NCBI GenBank assembly: GCA_964593795.1
Contig: CAZQJC010000284.1
Location: 1-64,000 of the forward strand
From: JAHFDS01 sp964593795
GTDB taxonomy: Bacteria > Myxococcota_A > Polyangia > JAHFDS01
DNA: 64,000 bases
Direction: 5' to 3'
The notes beneath the pieces were generated by a model. That model ran no database searches and was not told the DNA's origin. It saw only the letters and a list, made by a program, of their open reading frames with translations. Position numbers and translations under genes: made by a program. Positions 36,494-47,200 of this stretch are shown one piece after another; the first letter of the stretch is position 1, and each line of letters starts with the position of its first letter.

Positions 36494-39400
36494 ATGCGCC
36501 GACTGGCGGCTCTCGGGGTCGCGCTCGCGATGTGCCTCGGCGCCGGCCTCGCGCGCGCCGATCCGCCCGCGGCGCCCCCCGCGCCCGCGTCCGGGCCCCC
36601 GCAGGTGGCCGTCCCCGCGCCGCGACCCTTCGCCGAGTGCATCAGCCCGGAGGAACGCGCCGAGATCCTGCAGAACCAGAAGCGGCAGGCCTTCGGCAAG
36701 AGCGCGATCCCCTTGCCGCCGCTGCTCTACGTCTCGCGCGACCGCACCTTCATCGAGGCGCTCTTCCTCTACTGGAGCGCCACCGACGTGGAGGAGGGCT
36801 CAAAGCTCCGCCTCGTCCTGCCCTTCCTGCTCCAGAGCTGTACGCCGAAGTCCGACACGACCGTGACGCCGCTCTTCGGCTGGCGCGACGACGCCGAGGG
36901 GCGCGCCGGGTTCATCGGCCCCTATTTCTTCCGGCGCGACCGCACCGCCGAGACGGACGTCCTCTTCCCGTTCTTCTTCCGCATCCTCGAGCCCGGCCGG
37001 CGCACGCTCGGCATCCTCAACTTCTACGACCACGAGACGAAGAAGGGCCGCTCGGGCGCGCTCATCCCCTTCGCGTTCTGGGGCGAGCGCCACGACACCG
37101 GCGACCACTACACGTTCGTGCCGCCGCTCTTCTGGCGCTGGGGCGATCGCCAGGAGACGACCACGATCGCGGGCCTCGCCTACTGGCGCGACCACCTGCG
37201 CACGCCCGACTGGGACTTCGGCCTCGTGCCATTTTATTTTGGCGGCCGGCACGCGGACCGCTATTACGACTTCGTCCTGCCGCCGCTCTACTGGCAATGG
37301 GGCGGCAAGGACGAGCACACGTCCATCGCGCTCGTGCCGCCGGGCTGGATCTCGAAGAAGGGCCGCGCGTGGAGCGCCGGCGCCATCCCGTTCTACTTCG
37401 GCGGCCGCGACGGCGAGCTTTATCACGACGTCGTGCCGCCCCTGCTCTACGGGCGCTGGGGCAACGCCCTCGAGCACAAGACGTGGCTCCTGCAGAGCTA
37501 CTACCGGCAGGCGGGCGACGCCTGGACGTTCTTCTCCTTCCCCTTCTACTTCGGCTCGCGCGACGGCAAGGGCGGCGGCTACGACGTGGGCTTCCCGCTC
37601 TACTGGCGCTTCTTCGACAAGGACACCGACACCGGCGTCGCGTTCCAGACCTACTGGCGCACCACCAAGGACGGCTGGGACGCGGGCTCGCTGCCCTTCT
37701 GGGCGTCCGGCCGCAGCAAGAGCGGCTGGGGCTACGACGCGGTCCTGCCGCCGCTCTACGTGCGCTGGGGCGACGAGGCCAAGGACTCGACGCTCGTCCT
37801 CAACACGTACCTCTGGCGCGACAAGAAGGGCGAGGACTACGACTTCGCGTTCTTCCCGCTCCTTTACGCCGGGCGCCACGGCCAGAGCCGCACCGTGCTC
37901 TCGCCCCTGTACCTGAAGTTCGCCGACGCGCTGCAGTCGACGACCATCATCCCGCCCGGCTACTACCACGAGGAGTCCGGCAAGGAGAACGGGAGCTGGG
38001 ACTTCGGCCTCGCGCCGCTCGTGTTCACGGGCGCGCGGCAATGCAAGCCCGCCGCGGCAGGGGGCGGCTGCGCCGAGCACTACACGATCGTCCCGCCCGC
38101 ATTGACGCTGCACTGGAGCGACGAGCGCGAGTCCTTCACCTGGGCGCTCCTCGGGTACCACCACCGCACCCCGGAGAAGCTCTCCTACGGCGCGTTCCCG
38201 TTCTTCTTCCGCAGCGTCTCGGGCGACGAGGGCTACACGCTCATCCCGCCGCTCCTGACGTTCGACATCCACGACAAGGACCGCGCGACCACGGTCGTCT
38301 TCAACACCTACTACCGGCGCGGCCTGCGCAATGGAGAGGGCGACCCGGACGACTACGACTTCGGCTTCGCGCCGCTGTGGTTCCAGGGTCGCCACCACGG
38401 CCGGCGCTACACGGTCTTCCCGTTCTTCCCGTTCTGGTACGACCACGACGACACGCACTCGCTGCTCATCGCGGGGCCGTACTACCGGCACGTGCAGGGG
38501 CCGAGCTGGGACAGCGGCGTCCTTCCCTTTTACTTTGGCGGCCGCGACGTCGCGAAGGGCAAGGACTCCTTCTACAACTACGTGCCGCTCGCGCTCTACT
38601 TCGACTGGGGCGACGACGTGCGCAGGGAGCGCACGACGATCTTCCCGCTCGGCTGGCGCCACCGCGAGCCCGCGGGCGGCGACTTCGGCATCTTCCCGTT
38701 CTTCTTCTCGCACGATCGCGGGCCGGATCACTTCTGGCTCGCGCCGCCCATCCTGTCTGCGCACTGGGGCGACGCGCACACCGAGAACACCATCGCGGCG
38801 CTCTATTACGACTTCCAGTCCGCGCGCGACCGGCACCGCGGGATCTTCCCGCTGTGGGCGAGCGGGGAGCTCGACATCGGCGAGAAGGAGGGCTCGACCC
38901 GCTACGACTTCATCCTGCCGCCCGTCTACGAGCACGTGTCGTCACCGCGCAGCGACACCACGATCGTGCTGCAGAGCTGGCTGCACCAGCGCCGGAAGGG
39001 CGGGTGGAACGCCGGATCGTTCCCGTTCTATGCCGGCGGGCGCTCCGACGACGGCAGCGAGTACTACGACCTCGTCCTGCCGCCGCTCTTCGCGCGCTGG
39101 GGCGACGCGGAGAGCAAGACCACCATCGCGACGCTCTACTACGACCGCGAGACCCGGTACGGCAGCGACTTCGGCTTCGCGCCGCTCTACTTCGGCGGCC
39201 GGCAGAAGGTGGACAAGCACTCGTATTACGACGTCGTGCCGCCGCTCTACTGGCGCTTCGGCGACGACGACGGCCACACCACGGTGGCGGGGCTCTTCTA
39301 TCACCGCGAGCTCGGCGCGCGCGAGCACTTCGGCCTGCTGCCGTTCTACGCGGCGGGGCGCAACACGGGGCCCGATGGCACGGGCAGCTACGACCTCGTC

Positions 39401-40387
39401 CTGCCGCCGCTCTTCATGCGCTTCTCGGACTCGCAGTCGAGCACGACGGTGCTCCTGCCGGGGTTCTACAGCCACTCCCAGGTGGGCTGGAGCCTCGGCG
39501 TCGTGCCCTTCCTGTTCCTCGGCAGGAACGAGCAGACCGGCGAGCACTACACGTTCGTGCCGCCGCTGTTCTGGCAATGGGGCGGGGCCAAGGACTCGAC
39601 GACGCTCTTCCTGCCGCTCGGCTGGCACCGCTCGCACGTGCACGGCTCGTCGACCGGGATCCTCCCCTTTTACTTCGCGGGCGACGACGGGGCCGAGCAC
39701 TACCGCGCGATCTTGCCGCCGCTCTACATGAGCTGGGGCGACGGCGCGACCGAGACGACGGTGTCGCTCCTCTACTTCAATCGCACGCGACCCGACGGCT
39801 ACACCCGGGGCGTGATCCCGTTCTACGCCGAGAGCCGCAAGAACGACGAGTACGTCCGGATGATCACGCCGCTCTACTGGCAGTGGGGCGAGCTCGACGC
39901 CGACCGCGGCCTCCTGTTCCCGCTCGCGTACTGGCAGCGCGAGGGTCCGAGCTCGCTGTTCCTGTCGCCGCTCGTCGTGCGGTCCGTGGACGGCGACGCG
40001 CACAAGAAGCGCCTCGTGGTGTTCCCGTTCTGGTGGCAGTTCGACAGCCCGGACTCGAGCGTCAACGTGGGCTTCCCGCTGTGGTGGGACTTCAAGTGGA
40101 AGGACGCCGAGGCACAGGACAAGCGCCTCTCGATCCTGGCGCCGCTCGGCTTCCGCTACGAGAAACCCGACGAGAGCACGACGCTCGTCCTCAACACGTA
40201 TTACTCGCGCGGCAAGGGCAAGAACTCAGCCGCGTGGAGCTTCCACTTCTTCCCGCTGTTCTCGCTCGACCGCTACCACGCCGACCACTTCAAGTGGCAG
40301 GCGCTGCTCGGCCTGGTCGGCCGCGAGCGCGAGGATCAGCTCTCGCGCTGGAAGTACCTCTGGTTCTTCTGGACCGACCCGTCGTGA
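36494..40387 (+). CDS. Giant secreted protein of about 20 aromatic-rich repeats
   Basis: 1297 residues. Signal peptide MRRLAALGVALAMCLGAGLARA, a Pro-rich linker, then about 20 imperfect repeats of 45-60 residues to the C-terminus. The unit reads roughly PFYFGGR-x(5-12)-YDxVLPPLYWRWGD-x(4)-TT-x(4)-YYxR, with many Tyr/Trp/Phe and alternating polar residues, which suggests a beta-strand array (a very large barrel, solenoid or beta-propeller set). Ends FFWTDPS. I know no named family. Periplasmic, surface or outer-membrane location is inferred from the signal peptide. ATG 36494 was preferred over ATG 36473 because a TACGAT box sits 7 bases before it. Confidence 0.75.
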   Translation: MRRLAALGVALAMCLGAGLARADPPAAPPAPASGPPQVAVPAPRPFAECISPEERAEILQNQKRQAFGKSAIPLPPLLYVSRDRTFIEALFLYWSATDVEEGSKLRLVLPFLLQSCTPKSDTTVTPLFGWRDDAEGRAGFIGPYFFRRDRTAETDVLFPFFFRILEPGRRTLGILNFYDHETKKGRSGALIPFAFWGERHDTGDHYTFVPPLFWRWGDRQETTTIAGLAYWRDHLRTPDWDFGLVPFYFGGRHADRYYDFVLPPLYWQWGGKDEHTSIALVPPGWISKKGRAWSAGAIPFYFGGRDGELYHDVVPPLLYGRWGNALEHKTWLLQSYYRQAGDAWTFFSFPFYFGSRDGKGGGYDVGFPLYWRFFDKDTDTGVAFQTYWRTTKDGWDAGSLPFWASGRSKSGWGYDAVLPPLYVRWGDEAKDSTLVLNTYLWRDKKGEDYDFAFFPLLYAGRHGQSRTVLSPLYLKFADALQSTTIIPPGYYHEESGKENGSWDFGLAPLVFTGARQCKPAAAGGGCAEHYTIVPPALTLHWSDERESFTWALLGYHHRTPEKLSYGAFPFFFRSVSGDEGYTLIPPLLTFDIHDKDRATTVVFNTYYRRGLRNGEGDPDDYDFGFAPLWFQGRHHGRRYTVFPFFPFWYDHDDTHSLLIAGPYYRHVQGPSWDSGVLPFYFGGRDVAKGKDSFYNYVPLALYFDWGDDVRRERTTIFPLGWRHREPAGGDFGIFPFFFSHDRGPDHFWLAPPILSAHWGDAHTENTIAALYYDFQSARDRHRGIFPLWASGELDIGEKEGSTRYDFILPPVYEHVSSPRSDTTIVLQSWLHQRRKGGWNAGSFPFYAGGRSDDGSEYYDLVLPPLFARWGDAESKTTIATLYYDRETRYGSDFGFAPLYFGGRQKVDKHSYYDVVPPLYWRFGDDDGHTTVAGLFYHRELGAREHFGLLPFYAAGRNTGPDGTGSYDLVLPPLFMRFSDSQSSTTVLLPGFYSHSQVGWSLGVVPFLFLGRNEQTGEHYTFVPPLFWQWGGAKDSTTLFLPLGWHRSHVHGSSTGILPFYFAGDDGAEHYRAILPPLYMSWGDGATETTVSLLYFNRTRPDGYTRGVIPFYAESRKNDEYVRMITPLYWQWGELDADRGLLFPLAYWQREGPSSLFLSPLVVRSVDGDAHKKRLVVFPFWWQFDSPDSSVNVGFPLWWDFKWKDAEAQDKRLSILAPLGFRYEKPDESTTLVLNTYYSRGKGKNSAAWSFHFFPLFSLDRYHADHFKWQALLGLVGREREDQLSRWKYLWFFWTDPS

Positions 40388-40390
40388 TCG

Positions 40391-40711
40391 TCAGGCGAGC
40401 TGCGCGCTCTGGTGCAGGTTCTTGTCGATCTCGCGCCAGCCGGACTCGATCGTGTCGGCCAGCTCGCGCCAGCCGTCCTCGCCGAGGGAGCGGAGCTCGC
40501 CGAGGCGGCGCCGCAGCCACTCGCGCTGCGCCTGCAGCGTCGAGGTGAGCTCGTCGTAGAGCGCCCGGGTCACCGGCGCGGCCCTCGCGAGCTGCGCCTC
40601 GGCGCGTGCGGTGAGCTTCTCGAGCTGGCTCGTGAGATGCCACATGCGGCGTTCCAGCTTCTCTGCGTAAGCGTCCTTGCGGATCGTGTCGTCGCGTTCG
40701 AGGAGTGGCAC
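40391..40711 (-). CDS. Small coiled-coil stress-type protein
   Basis: 106 residues, almost entirely helical and charged: AYAEKLERRMWHLTSQLEKLTARAEAQ, then LQAQREWLRRRLGELRS and GEDGWRELADTIESGWREIDKNL. The layout (paired helices, then DAWEELKxGxxxAW-like text) matches the sll1863-type coiled-coil stress proteins. GTG 40711 has an excellent ribosome site, AAAAGGAGGT. A sigma54 promoter at 40741-40756 would give a leader of about 20 bases, so regulation by an NtrC-type activator is likely. It ends 3 bases from the convergent repeat-protein gene. Confidence 0.75.
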   Translation of the reverse strand: MPLLERDDTIRKDAYAEKLERRMWHLTSQLEKLTARAEAQLARAAPVTRALYDELTSTLQAQREWLRRRLGELRSLGEDGWRELADTIESGWREIDKNLHQSAQLA

Positions 40712-40740
40712 GGGCGACCTCCTTTTCGAGCCCCAACCGA

Positions 40741-40756
40741 AGCAATGGCCGGGCCA
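40741..40756 (-). promoter_or_regulatory. Sigma54 (-24/-12) promoter
   Basis: Minus strand TGGCCCG-GCCA-TTGCT, matching the consensus TGGCACG-N4-TTGCW at all but one defined base, with the GG and GC at the required spacing. The predicted start near 40730 leaves about 20 bases, including AAAAGGAGGT, before GTG 40711 of the coiled-coil gene. Confidence 0.75.
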
Positions 40757-40777
40757 TTCCCGCGGGGCCTTCGATCC

Positions 40778-40821
40778 GCGTTCGTGCCGCGCAACCTGTC
40801 GGACTCGCGTGGCACGAACGC
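40778..40821. promoter_or_regulatory. Inverted repeat, candidate activator site for the sigma54 promoter
   Basis: GCGTTCGTGCC at 40778-40788 and its exact reverse complement GGCACGAACGC at 40811-40821, arm centres 33 bp apart (about three helical turns). It lies 22-65 bp upstream of the -24 element, a plausible place for an NtrC-type enhancer. The activator is unknown; the regulator at 30670 is one candidate. Confidence 0.55.
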
Positions 40822-40901
40822 CACATTCTTGCGCGCGACCGTCACGCGGTGACGACAGGAGAGGGGCGCCGCCCCAGTGGTCAGGCCAGGGTCGCCACCA
40901 G

Positions 40902-42671
<1,770 letters not shown>

Positions 42672-42747
42672 GTCGTTACCTCCGGCGCGCATCATGGCAG
42701 GGTTTGCGTCCGTGCGGTGCGTCGCGGGCGCGTCGTGCGGGCGGTGC

Positions 42748-42753
42748 TAGCCT
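42748..42753 (+). promoter_or_regulatory. -10-like box TGC-TAGCCT
   Basis: TAGCCT preceded by TGC, 8 bases before ATG 42762. The same TGCTAGCCT precedes the FG-GAP lipoprotein gene at 58908. Confidence 0.55.
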
Positions 42754-42761
42754 TGGGGCAC

Positions 42762-43217
42762 ATGTGGCTGCACGCGTTGGTGTTGCTGGCGGCAGGTGGC
42801 GGTCTGCAGGGCGGCCTCGTGCCGAGCACGCCCGGCCGCATCTGGGCGCTCGGCCAGTCCTCGCCGAGCACGAAGGACCCGAGCCTGGCGCGCGAGGAGG
42901 CCTCCACGCAGGCGCGCGTGAACCTCGCGCGGGTCGCGCACGCGATGGCCGGCGTGGCGCTGCCGACGCAGAAGTTCTCGGCGACGCTCAAGGGCTCGGA
43001 GATCTCGTCCATCGAGTGCAAGAAGGTGTGCGTCGCGCGCGCGGAGGCGCCGCTGTCGGGCGTCGAGGTCAAGCACGGAGAGGACCTCGAGACGCTCGAG
43101 GACACCGTGGCGCAGGCCTTCGCCGCGGACCGAGAGCGCGCCATGCACGCGCTCGAGAGCGCGATCGGCCAGAAGGCCAAGCCCGAGCGCGGCAAGAAGC
43201 GCGGCCGCCGGAAGTAG
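42762..43217 (+). CDS. Small exported protein of unknown function
   Basis: 151 residues. Starts with a weak hydrophobic stretch MWLHALVLLAAGGGLQGG, which may be a signal peptide or anchor. The rest is mixed alpha/beta with two close cysteines (SIECKKVCVARAEAP) and a very basic C-terminus (KPERGKKRGRRK) that could bind nucleic acid or an acidic partner. No family recognised. It lies 11 bases before the glycerate kinase gene and is probably co-transcribed with it. Confidence 0.6.
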   Translation: MWLHALVLLAAGGGLQGGLVPSTPGRIWALGQSSPSTKDPSLAREEASTQARVNLARVAHAMAGVALPTQKFSATLKGSEISSIECKKVCVARAEAPLSGVEVKHGEDLETLEDTVAQAFAADRERAMHALESAIGQKAKPERGKKRGRRK

Positions 43218-43228
43218 ATCGGGCGGCG

Positions 43229-44467
43229 GTGCGCGAGGTCCTCGACCGCATCTACCGCAAGGCGGTGGCGTCGTGCTCCGGGCGCGCGCGCGCGCGGGCG
43301 GCCGCCGCCAGCCTCGAGGCCTCGCGGGTGGTGCTCCTCGCGGCCGGCAAGGCCTCCGCGGGCATGGCCGCGGGCGCGCTCGAGGCGCTCGGGGAGCGCG
43401 TCGTGGACGGCCTCGTCGTGGCCAAGGCCGCGCCGCCCGCCGCGCCAGGCGGGCTCGAGGTGGTGCTCGGCGCGCACCCGGTGCCCGACGCGCGCAGCGC
43501 GCGCGCGTGCGCTGCGGCGATGCGCCTCCTCGCGGGCGTCCCCGCGGACGCGACGGCGCTCGTCGCCCTGTCCGGCGGTGCGTCGTCGCTCCTCGCGGCG
43601 TCCCTGCCGGGCCTCGCCGCCGCCGACGCATTCGCCGCGGGTGCGGCGCTCGTGCGCGCGGGCCTGCCCATCGCCGAGATGAACGCGGTGCGGCGGCACC
43701 TCTTCGCGGCCACCGCGGGGCGCCTCGCGCTCGCGTGCCCGGCGCCCGTGGAGGTGCTCGTCCTCTCGGACGTGCTCGGCAGCGACCTCTCCACGATCGC
43801 GTCGGGGCCGTTCCACGCGGGCGACGATACATTCGCAAAGGCGCATGGGATCGCGGCGCGCGTGCCCGCGTTCCCCCCGGGCGCCCTCGCGTTCCTCGCG
43901 CGAGGCGCCGCGGGCGGCCATCCCGCGGCGGAGGCCCCACGGCCAGGCGACCCCCGGCTCGCGCGCGTCCGGCACCGCGTGCTCGCCGACGTCGACGCGC
44001 TCATCGACGCCGCCGTCGAGGCGGCGCGGCGCGAGGGGCTCGAGGCGGAGCGGATGCCGCCCACCGGCGCGGAGGTCACCGTCGTGGCGGCCACCTACGC
44101 GGCGCGCGCGGCGGGCTCGCGTGGCGTCCTGTGCATCGGCGGCGGCGAGCCGACCCTCGCGGTGCCGCCTTCCGCGGGCCGCGGTGGGCGCGCGCAGCAC
44201 CTGGCGCTCCTCCTCGCGCGGGCGCTCGCGGGAACGCAGGCGGCCGCGCTCCTCGCCGCCTCGGACGGGGACGATGGCATCGGTGGTGCGGCGGGCGCGT
44301 TCGTGGACGGGGGCACGGCCGCGCGGGCGCGCGCGTGCGGGGTGGACGTGGACGGGGCGCTCGCGTCCTTCACGAGCGGCGAGGCGTGCGCGGCGCTCGG
44401 TGCGGCGGTCGTCACGGGGCCGACGGACACGAACGTCCTCGACCTGCACCTCTTGTGGGTCCCGTAG
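43229..44467 (+). CDS. Glycerate kinase (MOFRL type)
   Basis: 412 residues, the expected size for class II glycerate 2-kinases. N-terminal domain with LLAAGKASAGMA, HPVPDARS, ALSGGASSLL, EMNAVRRHLFAATAGRLA and LVLSDVLGSDLSTIASGP; C-terminal MOFRL domain with GVLCIGGGEPTL, GRGGRAQHLALLLA, ASDGDDG and GPTDTNV. Phosphorylates glycerate with ATP, giving 2-phosphoglycerate in this family, in the serine, glyoxylate or sugar-acid pathways. GTG 43229 starts 11 bases after the upstream small gene. No other gene of the pathway is adjacent. Confidence 0.92.
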   Translation: MREVLDRIYRKAVASCSGRARARAAAASLEASRVVLLAAGKASAGMAAGALEALGERVVDGLVVAKAAPPAAPGGLEVVLGAHPVPDARSARACAAAMRLLAGVPADATALVALSGGASSLLAASLPGLAAADAFAAGAALVRAGLPIAEMNAVRRHLFAATAGRLALACPAPVEVLVLSDVLGSDLSTIASGPFHAGDDTFAKAHGIAARVPAFPPGALAFLARGAAGGHPAAEAPRPGDPRLARVRHRVLADVDALIDAAVEAARREGLEAERMPPTGAEVTVVAATYAARAAGSRGVLCIGGGEPTLAVPPSAGRGGRAQHLALLLARALAGTQAAALLAASDGDDGIGGAAGAFVDGGTAARARACGVDVDGALASFTSGEACAALGAAVVTGPTDTNVLDLHLLWVP

Positions 44468-44525
44468 GCACGATTCCTTCGAGGTCCAGGCAGCTCGCGC
44501 CTGCGCCGCGTGTCACGATGGGCGC

Positions 44526-46592
44526 GTGGGCGAGCACGACCTCCTCCGCAACGTGGCGCTCGTGCTCGGCGTCGCGGGCATCACGACCGTCGTCTTCCAG
44601 CGCCTGCGGCAGCCCGTGGTGCTCGGCTACCTGCTCGCCGGGCTCGTCATCGGCCCGCACGTGCCCGTGCCCCTCGTCGCCGACGAGCGCACCGTGCACA
44701 CGCTCGCCGACCTCGGCGTCATCCTGCTCATGTTCTCGATCGGCCTCGAGTTCAGCCTGCGCAAGCTCGCGCGGCTCGGGCCACGGGCGAGCCTGATCGC
44801 GCTCGTCGAGGTCGCCCTCGTGCTCTGGCTCGGCTACATGGCGGCGCGCCTGCTCGGCCTCTCGGCGCGCGGCAGCCTCTTCGCGGGCGCGTGCGTCGCG
44901 ATCTCGAGCACCACGGTCGTCGCCAAGGCCTTCGCCGAGGTCGGCGAGCCCGGGGCGCTGCGAGACCTCGTGTTCGGCGTCCTGGTGGTCGAGGACCTGC
45001 TCGCGGTGCTCCTGCTCGCCCTGCTCGCGGGGCTCGGCCTCGGCGGGCAGGTCGAGTCTGGCGTGCTCCTCGAGTCCGGCGGCAAGCTCTTCCTCTTCCT
45101 CGTCCTGCTCGTCGTGGGCGGGCTGCTCGTCGTGCCGCGCACGGTCGGCCTCATCGTGCGGCTCGGCCGCGCCGAGACGACCCTCGTCGCCGCCGTGGGC
45201 ATCGCGTTCGCGCTCGCGCTCCTCGCCCGCGCCGCCGGCTACTCCACCGCGCTCGGCGCGTTCCTCGCGGGGCTGCTCGTGGCCGAGTCCGGCAGCGCCG
45301 CCGACATCGAGCGCCAGGTCGCGCCGGTGCGCGATCTCTTCGGCGCCATTTTCTTCGTCGCGGTCGGCATGTCGATCGACCCGCGCCTCGTGCTCGCGCA
45401 CTGGCCCGCGGTGCTCATCTTCACGACGGTCGTGATCGCGGGCAAGGTCCTGGGCGTGTCGCTCGGCGCGTTCCTGGCGGGCACCGGCACGCGCCCGGCC
45501 GTGCGCGCCGGCCTGAGCCTCGCGCAGATCGGCGAGTTCTCCTTCATCATCGCGGGGCTCGGCGCGACGCAGGGCGCCACGGCGGACTTCCTCTTCCCCG
45601 TGGCCGTCGCCGTCTCGGCGCTCACGACGCTCACGACGCCGTGGCTCATCCGCGGCTCCGACGGCGTCGCGCGCTGGGTCGACCGCAAGCTGCCGCGGCC
45701 GCTCCAGACGTTCGCCACGCTCTACGGAAGCTGGATCGACGCGCTCGGCCGCCGCGCCTCGGCCCCGGCGGAGCGGTCGCGCACCCGCCGCCTGGTAGGC
45801 CGGCTGCTCCTCGACGCGGCCATCCTCGCGTGCGTCGTCATCGCGTGGGGCCTGTCGGGCCGGCGCGTGGCCGAGCTCGTGTCGTCCCTGCTCGGGCTCG
45901 GGGCGCTGTCTTCGCGCGCGCTCGTGGCGGCGCTCGCGCTCGCGCTCGCGGGGCCGTTCCTCGTGGGCATCTTCAACTGCGTGCGCGCCCTCGGCCTGCA
46001 CCTCGCGGTGGCCGCCCTGCCGGCAGCCCCGGCGGGCAAGGCCGACCTCGCCGCCGCGCCGAGGCGCGCGTTCGCCCTGTCGCTGCAGCTCGCGCTCGCG
46101 CTCGCCGTGGCGGCCCCGCTGCTCGCGCTCACGCAGCCGTTCCTGCCGGCCGCCGGCGGGCTCTGGGTCCTCGGGCCGGTGGCGCTCGTGCTCGGCATCG
46201 CGTTCTGGCGCGGCGCGACGGACCTCGACGCCCACGTGCGCGCAGGCGCCGAGGTGCTGGCGGAGGCGATGTCGGCCGAGCGGCCGGCGACGGCGCTCGA
46301 CGGCGCGTCGAGCCTGCTGCCTGGCCTCGGCACCACCCTGGCCGTCACCCTGCCCGCGGAGAGCCGCGCGGTCGGACGCTCGCTGGCCGACCTCGATCTC
46401 CGCGGCCGGACCGGCGCGACGGTCCTGGCCCTCACGCGCGGCGCCCTGCGGCGGGGCGTCCCGCGCGCCGACGAGCCGCTCCACGCGGGCGACGTCCTCG
46501 CGCTCGCGGGCACCGAGGGGGCGGTCAGCGCCGCCGAGGCGCTCCTGCTGGACCGCGACGTACTACCATCGCCCCCGGGAGGCCCCTCGTGA
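44526..46592 (+). CDS. Cation/proton antiporter, CPA2 family (KefB-like) with RCK-C-like tail
   Basis: 688 residues. GTG start gives VGEHDLLRNVALVLGVAGITTVVF, then the CPA2 signatures QPVVLGYLLAGLVIGPH, LADLGVILLMFSIGLEF, ISSTTVVAKAF, VVEDLLAVLLLALL and LGAFLAGLLVAES, about 12 helices in all. A second hydrophobic block of about four helices (residues 420-570) follows, then a C-terminal RCK/TrkA-C-like ligand domain (AVGRSLADLDLRGRTGATVLALTRG, GDVLALAGTEGAV). It exchanges K+ or Na+ for protons in the inner membrane. Its TGA overlaps the GTG of the next gene (GTGA). Confidence 0.9.
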   Translation: MGEHDLLRNVALVLGVAGITTVVFQRLRQPVVLGYLLAGLVIGPHVPVPLVADERTVHTLADLGVILLMFSIGLEFSLRKLARLGPRASLIALVEVALVLWLGYMAARLLGLSARGSLFAGACVAISSTTVVAKAFAEVGEPGALRDLVFGVLVVEDLLAVLLLALLAGLGLGGQVESGVLLESGGKLFLFLVLLVVGGLLVVPRTVGLIVRLGRAETTLVAAVGIAFALALLARAAGYSTALGAFLAGLLVAESGSAADIERQVAPVRDLFGAIFFVAVGMSIDPRLVLAHWPAVLIFTTVVIAGKVLGVSLGAFLAGTGTRPAVRAGLSLAQIGEFSFIIAGLGATQGATADFLFPVAVAVSALTTLTTPWLIRGSDGVARWVDRKLPRPLQTFATLYGSWIDALGRRASAPAERSRTRRLVGRLLLDAAILACVVIAWGLSGRRVAELVSSLLGLGALSSRALVAALALALAGPFLVGIFNCVRALGLHLAVAALPAAPAGKADLAAAPRRAFALSLQLALALAVAAPLLALTQPFLPAAGGLWVLGPVALVLGIAFWRGATDLDAHVRAGAEVLAEAMSAERPATALDGASSLLPGLGTTLAVTLPAESRAVGRSLADLDLRGRTGATVLALTRGALRRGVPRADEPLHAGDVLALAGTEGAVSAAEALLLDRDVLPSPPGGPS

Positions 46593-47038
46593 AGCACCTC
46601 GTCATCCTGCGCGAAGATCCGCGCGTGTCCGCCGCGCTGCCGGCGCCCGTCGTGCTCGAGATGATCGAGTCGACGCACGGGTACCTCGACGCGCTCGAGA
46701 AGCGCGGCAAGCTCACCGAAGGCGGTCTGCTCGCGGTCGGCCGCGGCTGCGTGCTGGTCCTCGACGCCGGCTCCCACGGCGAGCTCCACGAGCTCTGCGA
46801 CGCGGTGCCCCTGCGCCCGATGTGTACGATAGAGGCCATCCCGCTGCTCGGGCAGGGGGAGGTGCCGGCGCTCCTCGGACGGATGCGCAAGCAGCTCGTC
46901 GAGGCGTCCGCCACCCGGGCGACCATGCCGCCGCCCGCGGGGCCGCCCCCGGCGAGCGCGCCGGCCCCTCGCGCGCCGCAGGCCGGTGCGCCCGCCCCAC
47001 GGGTCCCACCCCCGCCGGCCCGACCGCGCCGCGGCTGA
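46589..47038 (+). CDS. Small protein of unknown function coupled to the antiporter
   Basis: 149 residues. The first 85 (VKHLVILREDPRVSAALPAPVVLEMIESTHGYLDALEKRGKL...) look like a small ferredoxin-like alpha/beta fold, similar in outline to YCII or muconolactone-isomerase-like proteins; this is only a shape match. The tail of about 60 residues is Pro/Ala-rich and disordered. It begins inside the antiporter stop codon (GTGA at 46589) with GGGAGG upstream, so the two are made together and may work together. Confidence 0.65.
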   Translation: MKHLVILREDPRVSAALPAPVVLEMIESTHGYLDALEKRGKLTEGGLLAVGRGCVLVLDAGSHGELHELCDAVPLRPMCTIEAIPLLGQGEVPALLGRMRKQLVEASATRATMPPPAGPPPASAPAPRAPQAGAPAPRVPPPPARPRRG

Positions 47039-47075
47039 CCGCCGCCTCGGCGACCTCCGCGTCGCCCCCGCGCGC

Positions 47076-47105
47076 TTGACAGTCCTCTGCGGCGGCCCGT
47101 ATAAC
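47076..47105 (+). promoter_or_regulatory. Consensus-like sigma70 promoter
   Basis: TTGACA at 47076-47081, 18-base spacer, TATAAC at 47100-47105. The start would be near 47112, leaving a leader of about 90 bases before ATG 47201. It is the strongest classical promoter I see in the window. Confidence 0.7.
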
Positions 47106-47200
47106 GCCCCGTCTTTCCTCCGAGCGCCGGCTTGGACGAAAAGGGACGTGGAAAATCAGCGCGGAGCGGGGCCAGAGCCCTTGCGGAGGAGGCAAGCATC

